Assembly: GCA_001600415.1 (NCBI GenBank)
Contig: BCJX01000008.1
Coordinates: 3,851-67,850, forward strand
DNA from: Pascua guehoae
Taxonomy: Eukaryota; Basidiomycota; Tremellomycetes; Trichosporonales; Trichosporonaceae
Length of the DNA: 64,000 nucleotides
Reading direction: 5' to 3'
Part shown: piece after piece, positions 56,904 to 64,000 of the stretch
How the letters are laid out: every line of letters begins with the position of its first letter
Numbering within the stretch: position 1 is the first letter of the stretch
Notes under the pieces: model-generated
The model's input: the letters and a program-made list of their open reading frames with translations, nothing else
Databases searched by the model: none
Told to the model about the DNA's origin: nothing
Translations under genes and position numbers: made by a program

Positions 56904-57900
56904 GAAGACTATTTGTTCGTCCGAACATTTGGTGCAACAATGATACTTTGGGGCATGAAACTTCTGTACTTTTCGAAAGTTGGTACCACTCGCGTCGACG
57001 TCGACTCTCATGACAATAACCATTGAAGCGAGGGCTACACCCCCACCACCCTTTATTATAGCATACTCAGCTCCTGACCGCAGCCTCTAGTCAGTGTGTC
57101 TCCTGTCTCAATCTTCACAAAGCAAATCGTACAGTACACTTTACCTTCACCGCCCAGTCAGCGAGCGACTTTGCAGTGTGACCCATCCCCCAGCTGGAAG
57201 ATGGAGTTTGGTCTACGCTGGGAAGAAGCATAGAGAGAGAGCAGGCATTGCAGCACAAGGGAAAGCAATAATAAGGGAGATGGGTGTAATAGGGGGCGTA
57301 CGCGGATGCGGCGGGCGATATTACAGGCGTAGAGCGGTGTTGGTACTTTGGGTGATGTAGAGAGTAGAACGAGACAATTCATTCGCTGGGGCATCTAACA
57401 GTACTAAAAGGGTACTTATATACATGTCCTGGCGAATGAGGATGGTATCGATAAGTGTCAGGTACCAGGCACGAAGTATCGGGTCAGTTCGTGGCAGTAT
57501 TGGACCGATACTAAGCGGGAGTTGGCTGGTGACAATGGGGTCATTGTCCCCGGTATGATCAAGCAGAAAGCCAGCTCTAGTCCAGAAGGGCGCTCGATAG
57601 GCGAGATTGGACCCTGCCATATTGCGTGATATGCATCAGCCCCATTGGACCCAGCTGTTAAACGTCTCTCTTTCCACCCCGTAGCAGCAGCAACGTGTTT
57701 GTTGATTGCGTCGAGCAAGATTGAAATTTCAGTTGAACCCCAAGGCGCTATGTCCGTGACGTCTGGTTTGGTGGCACCGCACGGGCGATGGTTGTCACTC
57801 GGAAACCTCAATGTGTATGGTGGTCCGTGAACGTGTTGGACGAGAGTCTACATTACACTTCATGCCAAAGTCGGAGTGCTATAGACAAAGAAGGAGTTTA
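56904..57900. other. Intergenic region between convergent genes
   Basis: About 1 kb with overlapping open frames on both strands and no domain, tRNA or repeat recognised. It holds the 3' ends of the RRM gene and of paralogue B. Confidence 0.45.
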
Positions 57901-58696
57901 CTACAGAAGGTCATCGTCCTCCACGGAATCCACCACTTGTGACACTGCCAGGGGGACGTGGGCCCTAGGCATGACTTCTCCTTCGGGAAGGACCACAGGC
58001 TGCACCCAAACGCGAGCGGACGCGTCATCGCCGTCGTCGCCGGGTGCGTCGGACGCGTCGCCGAACGCCTCGTTGTCCACCACGGATGCGCTGAAAGAAC
58101 ATGAGCCTCCCTTTGCACCAATGGGTCTACCCCTACTCAAACTCACCGAGCGCGTTTGATGCGTTGGTTGGAGCCCGAGGCCGCGGTTGCCTTGCGTTTG
58201 GCCGGGACAAGCGCCTGAGGGTTGGCCGGCTTGGGCTTGGGCTTGGGCTTGGGCTTGGGCTTGGGCTTGGGCATAGGCTTGGGCATGGCCTTGCCCTTGC
58301 CCTTGCCCTTGCCCTTGCCCTTGCCCTTGCCTTTGCCCTTGCCCCCGCCGCGTTCGGCAAAGTCGTCGTCGTCGTCGTCGAGGTACATCGCGCCGCTGTC
58401 GTCCGACGAAGGCAGCTCGTCGTCGAGTTCCATCGCGTCGTCGTCCGAAAACGCGTCGGAACTCGACTCGGCGACGAAGTCGTCGCCGGACGACTCGGTG
58501 TCGTCAAAGTCAGCGGGGAAGTCGCTGTCCGAGTCGGACAGGAAGCGGGAAGGCGTAAGCCCGGGAGTGCGAGCTGCGGTTAGTCTTGGCCAGTTTGGCA
58601 GAAAGTACCTGGGGTGGAGCGTGTGCGTGTGCTCCGACGCGTGGGTTGGGGGGTGGCACTAGGCCCGGAGGAAGCAGCGCGCGAGAAGAGTGTCAT
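57901..58696 (-). CDS. Acidic/Lys-Gly-repeat protein, paralogue B
   Basis: Function unknown. Introns of 35 nt and 56 nt (phases 1 and 2, the same sites as in paralogue A) leave 234 residues. The start MTLFSRAASSGPS leads to an Asp/Ser-rich region (FLSDSDSDFPADFDDTESSG, SSSDAFSDDDAMELDD), then about nine Lys-Gly pairs, then a (KP)n tract, and KRKATAASGSNQRIKRAR. The C-terminus reads SVVDNEAFGDASDAPGDDGD and ends EDDDLL. The Lys-Gly and Lys-Pro tracts are purer than in copy A, consistent with recent slippage. The tail shows no similarity to copy A. Confidence 0.75.
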
Positions 58697-58985
58697 GGTG
58701 GGCGGTGGAGGCCGAGAGAGGGAAATGGGGACGAGTAAGAGCGAGGGTAATGGGGTGAATGGGAGCTCCGCGAGGCTCTGAGGAGGCGAGAGGGAGGAGC
58801 AAAGGCGATGGAGAGGAACAGAGAGGAAGCAGACGGCCAGTGCGCAAGACTGCATGGCGAGAGAGCCACAACCAGGCAATGAAAACAGGCAAGGCGAGGA
58901 AGGTTTTGCAGCCTGCAGCGTACGCAGGGAAGGTGCAGCGCAACGCCAATCATTCAGTAACAAGGAAGGAGGATCCACTTCAAGA
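58140..58985 (-). repeat. Segmental duplication, copy B (inverted partner at 49076-49900)
   Basis: This is the reverse-complement match of copy A. It includes the upstream string ttcagtaacaaggaaggaggatcc, the gcctgcagcgtacgcagg stretch (copy A has cctgcgtacgtagcaggc) and the coding exon with its KGKG tract. Identity is partial, highest upstream and in the repeat. Confidence 0.75.
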
Positions 58986-59244
58986 AAAAGAAAAAACGCG
59001 TGGGTGAGCGGGCATTTGGTTCCGTTTGCCGAAAGATTGGCCAATTTTGGTATATCGTTCTGCATTCTCGACTCATTTCGACTCGTGCGTGTATGGGTCT
59101 GCTTAGTTGGGGGGGGGGGAGGGGAACGTTCGCGAGGAGGGAGGGGACGGCGACGCCGTGGGGACAGCGAGTACACTGCAGAGTCCTGAATGGCAGTGTG
59201 GCATTCGGGAACAGCAATGTCGCACCCAGGGTGGGTCCACCACG

Positions 59245-61118
59245 CTACACGTAGAACGCGAGGGCGATGACGAGGTAAAGCGAAATAACTTTGGGTTAGC
59301 TTTTTACGACTCTGGAGTGTTCTGAGACGTACGCATCATGCCCTCGAGCCAATTCGCCTTTCCTAAATTGCGGGTTAGCTCTTTTCTTTTCTTATGAAGA
59401 TGGGGAGTAGACGACAATGAAAGTAGGAGTGGTGGCGATGGGAAGTGTGGCAGTGTGGCACCAGGCACCGGCCAATCAGGGCAAATGTGTGGCGGTGCCT
59501 AGTATTTGATTCCGCAAAGAAACCCCAACTCTTGTCAACACTTGATGAGCGCCGAGACATCTCAACCCGCGCAGAGATATCGTCAAAGATGGAGATGTAG
59601 ACCATAAAGGAGACCGTAGGGAACGTTTACTCAACCGTCTTGTAGAAGGAGATTGACGAGCATGACCGAGACAAACATGGTGATGGTCTCGAAGTTGGCG
59701 AAGAAGAGGGTAAGGCTGGGCATTGTCAACTTCCTGCTGGGCGGGCGACGTACTCTCGGCCAATGATCCAGGCGATGATGACGAGCAGCGGGATCATGCC
59801 TGCCGCGATCTGGATGCTCGATCCGACGGCGACCTGGGTAAAAGTTAGACTGTGAGACCTGGAAAGCACCTGCCCTCTCGATGGACGTCTGACGCCTCAT
59901 GAGAGGAGCCCGCTAAAGCGACCCACTCCGATCGTACTGCAACGTTAGACCACACTCTTTACATCCAGAACAACTCACAGCTCCATTTTGCCCTTGCACG
60001 CCATCCAGATCGAGGTAACGTGCTCGGCAGCGTTGCCCTAAGCAGTCAGCAGTAGTCTTACAATGGGCTCATCAGATACGCACGACCAACGGCAGGGCGA
60101 TAATACCAAGCCAGCTAAGAGTGTCAGCGAATACCAAAAGGCCTGTACTACTCCAGAATACGTACTTCTTCGGGATACCATACTGAACGGAGGTCTCTTC
60201 AATGCTCCCGACAAGAATATCGGCAACGAACGCGGTGACAATGGTGACAAGGAGGAGCCAGATTCCAGCGCTCCACCCATCCATGTCCGGGATCTCCTCC
60301 TCATCCTCCTCGGCCTCAAAGAGACGGGAGTGGGTGTGGAGTTGGAAGAACAGGTAGCCGATGTAGGTCACGAGAAGGATGACCGACGTGCCACGCGACA
60401 GAGTCAAAAGGCCAGCGGTGACTGGTTCGCCGTCGGGAATCGAGTTGCCTCCACCCTCAGACGCGTGGTAGGCGGCGGGAATGATGAGGGTAATGCAGGC
60501 AAGGGTCATGAGAGACGAGCTGGCCTGAGCCGCGGTGGTCTGGAAGTGGGACTCGTCGAAGAAGAAACCAGAACTGGTGTTGTGAGCGATACAACCGTTT
60601 GCAATGCAACGTACGCAAAGAAGCTCATGCCCAGCACAAGCAGGATGTTGGACAGAACACTACCGAGCAGGGAGGTCTGGACAAGGCGAAGTTCATTCTG
60701 AATGAGAGCGACAATGGCGACGATGAGCTCGACGGCGTTACCAAAGCTGCTGGATCAGCACTGCGAACGCTTGTGCAGCAATTGACATACGTCGCGTTCA
60801 GGAGGCCACCGATGGTCTGGCCCGTCTTCATCGAAAGCTGCTCGGTGGCATCGCCGAGAAGCTGCACAGTCAGAATGGTGACATCCATCAGATCTGTCTA
60901 CTTGCCTTGGCAAGGGGGACAATAGCAATAAACGAGGTGCTGAAGCGGACACCAGCAGACCACTCGAGACGCTCGGCGACAAAGGCAATAGGGATGAAGA
61001 CCAGGAGGATGTTCCATGGGCTGAGGAGGAGGTGCTTGGTCGAGCTGATAAAGTTAAAGGTCGGGTGAGAGCCCTGGTGCCCAGTGGGCAGAAGCGGCGT
61101 CGACTCTTGGGGGGGCAT
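59245..61118 (-). CDS. VCX1: Vacuolar Ca2+/H+ exchanger (CAX family)
   Basis: Moves cytosolic Ca2+ into the vacuole against H+. The start [16 protein letters not shown] is at 61118. The c-1 exchanger motif reads GNA(T/V)-type [20 protein letters not shown] once an intron near 60720-60795 is removed. The c-2 motif reads [20 protein letters not shown] across an intron near 60030-60080. An acidic loop [14 protein letters not shown] separates the two halves. [20 protein letters not shown] and the final helix [11 protein letters not shown] are typical of the fungal Vcx1 group. At least six introns are present, and the last one (near 59290-59330) restores the end at 59245. Confidence 0.92.
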
Positions 61119-63708
61119 CTTGGACGTGCGGAGGGGACCGCGCCTAGTGTAGAAGCTAGATGAATAAAGGAGAGTGGGAGAAATGGTGAGTGAGCGTCGT
61201 GTAGTTGGGGATGGATGGTGGGGGGGACGGGGCAGATGGGTTGGTTTGTTTGATTGCTTTCGGGATAGATGGAGCAATTACGTCGTTGGGCGAGAAGAGG
61301 AGAGTGCGAGTGACGACCAGGGCAAGAGATGGCGGCCAACAAGCAGCCACCACGGCCACCAGGCCGCCAGAATAGTACCACCATTTTCAGACTGAGGGAC
61401 GGCGCAACGCCCCAGGGGTCAAAACGGTCGTGACCCGTGTGCTTTTTGGCTCATCGAACAAACGGGTTCCCCAGGGCCTTAATGGCCTACCAGGACCAGG
61501 ACCAGGGCGCAGGCGTGCAAGGGGCGCAGGGGGAAAACAGACACTCGGGCCCAGAGTCTACTCATCATGTATGGCGTGTGTGGGGGGGCGAATGTGGGGG
61601 AGGCGGTGCAACGCGACGTTACAGTGACCCTGATTTCTCGCTTGGCACCCTGCAATCGGAACGCCGCGACGCCCAAAGCGTCGAGGGCAGGGAGGGGAGA
61701 GCGAAAATCAATGTGTTGGGCAATGTCACATCCCGATGATCATGGTCACAAAAGCGCCACATGCACGTGCTAAATATAACGCCGCACAAAGACTCGGAAG
61801 CAAATGAAATGTTGATTGTCAATGACGTCAATACCACGTGTCTGCCACGACGTCATTCCCTGCGCTAATCGCCGAGATGGTCCTTGCATTTACCGAGGTT
61901 CGGCCAGTTCGGGCAGAGCGGCGAATCATTTATGCCTGTCAAGGTGGAAAGCATCAACACAGCCCTACGGCCGAACGGCAACTGGCGTCCCCAATTACTT
62001 TGAGCTGCGCTCTGTAGATTAATCTGCCTGATACCTGTAAGACAGATTGCCACAATATTTGACGTCACGCGTGCATTGATAATGCGTGCTGTGGACCCCC
62101 AACAAGCATTTAGAGGTGGAGAGGTTCAAGAAGCACAGACAACCGTTTCCTTCCGGTGTTACTCTCCGAACACGGGGCCCGAGAATGAGCCTCGTGGCAT
62201 CAGGCACCGTCTATTGGAGGATCTCCGCAAGCACGGCAACTAACGGCTGGGCAGGTAAACCGCCTGAGTGTCGCAGATCAGCTCTTGTTTGTCAGCTCCC
62301 CGCGTCAGGACGCCAAACGTCAGCGTGAGGATTGTCAACAGAAAAGTTGGCCACCTGGCGCGCCTCGTTTGCCTACCCCGGAATCGCCATGTGGCGCCGC
62401 CGATGGGCCGAGGGCTGTGCCCGAGGCTCGGAGAATGTGTTCCGTCCCCGCGGCTCGGAAGCCGTACCGCCAGTTACCACTAGGCCCAAGGTACAGCAGC
62501 ACCAGCAGAGCTAGTAGTACGAGCCAAGGGTGCCAAGGCTACTAGCATGGCGCCAGAGGTGCCCCAAGATATGGAATTGTCGCGCATGTCGCGTGTATAC
62601 ATGCATCAAGGGACGTTTGGCCGTCAATTTGGAAAGGAGGAGGATCGGCAACAGGTGCGCAGCAGAGCAATGGGGGGATCTGTGAGAGAGGCAATGGGTG
62701 TGCTGTAGAATGACGAGAGTGACGAGGTCTGAATGTAAAATAAGCATGAAGCATGTGGTTACCAACGGATAAAAGGTAGCGCGACCTCGATGTGAGCGAG
62801 CATTCGAGTGCATAAAGTGGCAAAATCGACCAAACCCCAGCCCATTCCAACCAAATCGCCGCCACTGGCACAAACGACAACTCGCACGCAACGCATCATA
62901 TAAGCATACCCCCCATCACGGTTGAATCGACTTCAAACCCCAAGAGCCAACTCAACTTGGCACTGCCGCCCCCTGACACTGCCCCCCCTTGTGCATTCGC
63001 CGCCACCGCACCGCACTGCACCGTCACCCGCCTGCCTGACCGCCCCCCACCCCGCATCACCCCGCACAGCGTGCCACTGTGCCCTTTGGTTTTGGACCCG
63101 TTTTGGGAACGAGCCCACTGCTTTACCCTTAGGTGTTTCCCTCCCCCTTGCACCTGCACCCTGGCAAACGTCGCCACACATCCCACAACCCACATCCCAC
63201 GGGGCTACATTCCCTTCCCCAACCCCCCTCCCCCAGCCCCAGCCCATTCACATCCCACCCATTCTCCATCCATCCATCCGTCCATCCATCCATCCATCGA
63301 CTACTTTTATTCCCACCCGATTCACCCGCGTCGGCGCACAAACGTCCCCTTTCCTTCCTTCCTTCCTTCCTCGGGTTGGTTGGTTCCACTTTCCCTCCCT
63401 CGGCAGTCGTCGCGTCGACCTTTTTCCTCTCTTCTCTTCTCTTCTCTCCATGTCTTAGACAACGACAACGACACCGTCACGCTCCGCTCTCGTCCCACCA
63501 CCTCCTACACGACGACCTACGACCCACCTCACGACCTTGCTCTTCCTCTTCCTCATCCCAAGGTCGATTATCAGTCTCCTCTCGGATGCTTTACAATCGA
63601 CAGTAGGAGGCCTCCTGGTCCACGCTCTGTAACCCCACCGCCCTATCTCACGCTACCCCTTTGATCAACAACCTTCGAACCCAACATCCCCGTCATCATC
63701 CTTGTACA
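61119..63708. other. Long intergenic region with CRE-like sites and a pyrimidine-rich leader
   Basis: No gene is supported across 2.6 kb. TGACGTCA occurs at 61823 and 62060, and a related acgacgtcatt at 61848. The final 800 bp are strongly C/T-rich on the plus strand, with a catc array at 63266-63300, ttcc repeats near 63352 and tcttc repeats near 63428. A two-codon frame ATG-TCT-TAG lies at 63450 in this probable 5' leader. Confidence 0.5.
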
Positions 63709-64000
63709 ATGTCGCCCTCAGCCCTCGTTATCACTCCCTCCCCGGTCGGAGCGGAAAGCTTTGACTTTCGCAAGCAGCCCGTCTCGCCACCCCCCGGATC
63801 CCCCATGTCGGAACACGAAGCGCTGAGCAGTGATGGCGCAGAGCCACCGCGACCGATCTCGCTTCTGAGCTCCATGCTCTCGGACCGTCCCAACAAGTCG
63901 TCTACAAACGGATACACCTCTGGCCCGTCGGCTCCGTCGTCCGCGCCGTCTACGGCTCTTTCGAGCCCTCGCGCGCACGAGCCAGTATCCATTCTGCGGC
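63709..64000 (+). CDS. 5' part of an uncharacterised gene, cut by the window end
   Basis: A frame opening with ATG in the context acaATGtcg runs without a stop to the last base. It reads MSPSALVITPSPVGAESFDF, then RKQPVSPPPGSPMSEHEALS and a Ser/Pro-rich stretch with ISLLSSMLSDRPNKSSTNGY. No domain is visible in these 97 residues. The long pyrimidine-rich leader and the start context favour a real gene. Such Ser/Pro-rich N-termini are common in fungal regulatory proteins, but no family can be named. Confidence 0.55.
   Translation, partial: MSPSALVITPSPVGAESFDFRKQPVSPPPGSPMSEHEALSSDGAEPPRPISLLSSMLSDRPNKSSTNGYTSGPSAPSSAPSTALSSPRAHEPVSILR

Overview
The window reads as nuclear DNA of a basidiomycete yeast, most likely a tremellomycete such as a Trichosporonales species. 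The taxon is an inference. It rests on GC-rich, intron-dense genes with very short GT-AG introns (mostly 34-65 nt, often with a CTGAC/CTAAC branch site), a split tRNA-Ser, a Zn2Cys6 and a C2H2 regulator with fungal middle domains, and fungal versions of RPN7, OGG1, a mitochondrial carrier and a vacuolar calcium exchanger. No bacterial operon structure, CRISPR array or origin was seen. Gene models below were spliced by eye; where given, exon sums divide by three.

Layout. 1-3753: a foldback-type repeat element with ~600-bp inverted arms and two internal minisatellites. 3754-5330: gene-poor DNA with a decayed GH3 beta-glucosidase fragment and a 13-bp minisatellite. 5552-17405: a membrane-anchored alpha/beta hydrolase, a sugar porter, a C2H2 regulator and an intracellular GH78 alpha-L-rhamnosidase. 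18128-32123: an unusual run of carbohydrate genes, namely a D-erythronate-dehydrogenase-like SDR, an RpiB-type isomerase, a Zn2Cys6 regulator, a dihydroxyacetone/erythrulose-type kinase, a Dal5-type anion symporter and a divergent class II aldolase. 32859: a split tRNA-Ser(AGA). 34414-35391: an intronless MarR-GNAT fusion of bacterial type.

36044-61118 is largely housekeeping: a bZIP factor, a Leu5-like carrier, RPN7, OGG1, two orphan multi-exon genes, a DEAH-box helicase, an RRM protein, two inverted paralogues of a Lys-Gly-repeat protein (49.4 and 58 kb) and a VCX1-type Ca2+/H+ exchanger. The window ends inside a gene starting at 63709.

The best candidate for an undescribed system is the 18.1-32.1 kb set. 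A dehydrogenase, an aldose-ketose isomerase, a DhaK-type kinase, an aldolase, a transporter for organic anions and a pathway-type regulator are the parts needed to take up a four-carbon polyol or sugar acid and cleave it to trioses. The substrate is not shown by the sequence.
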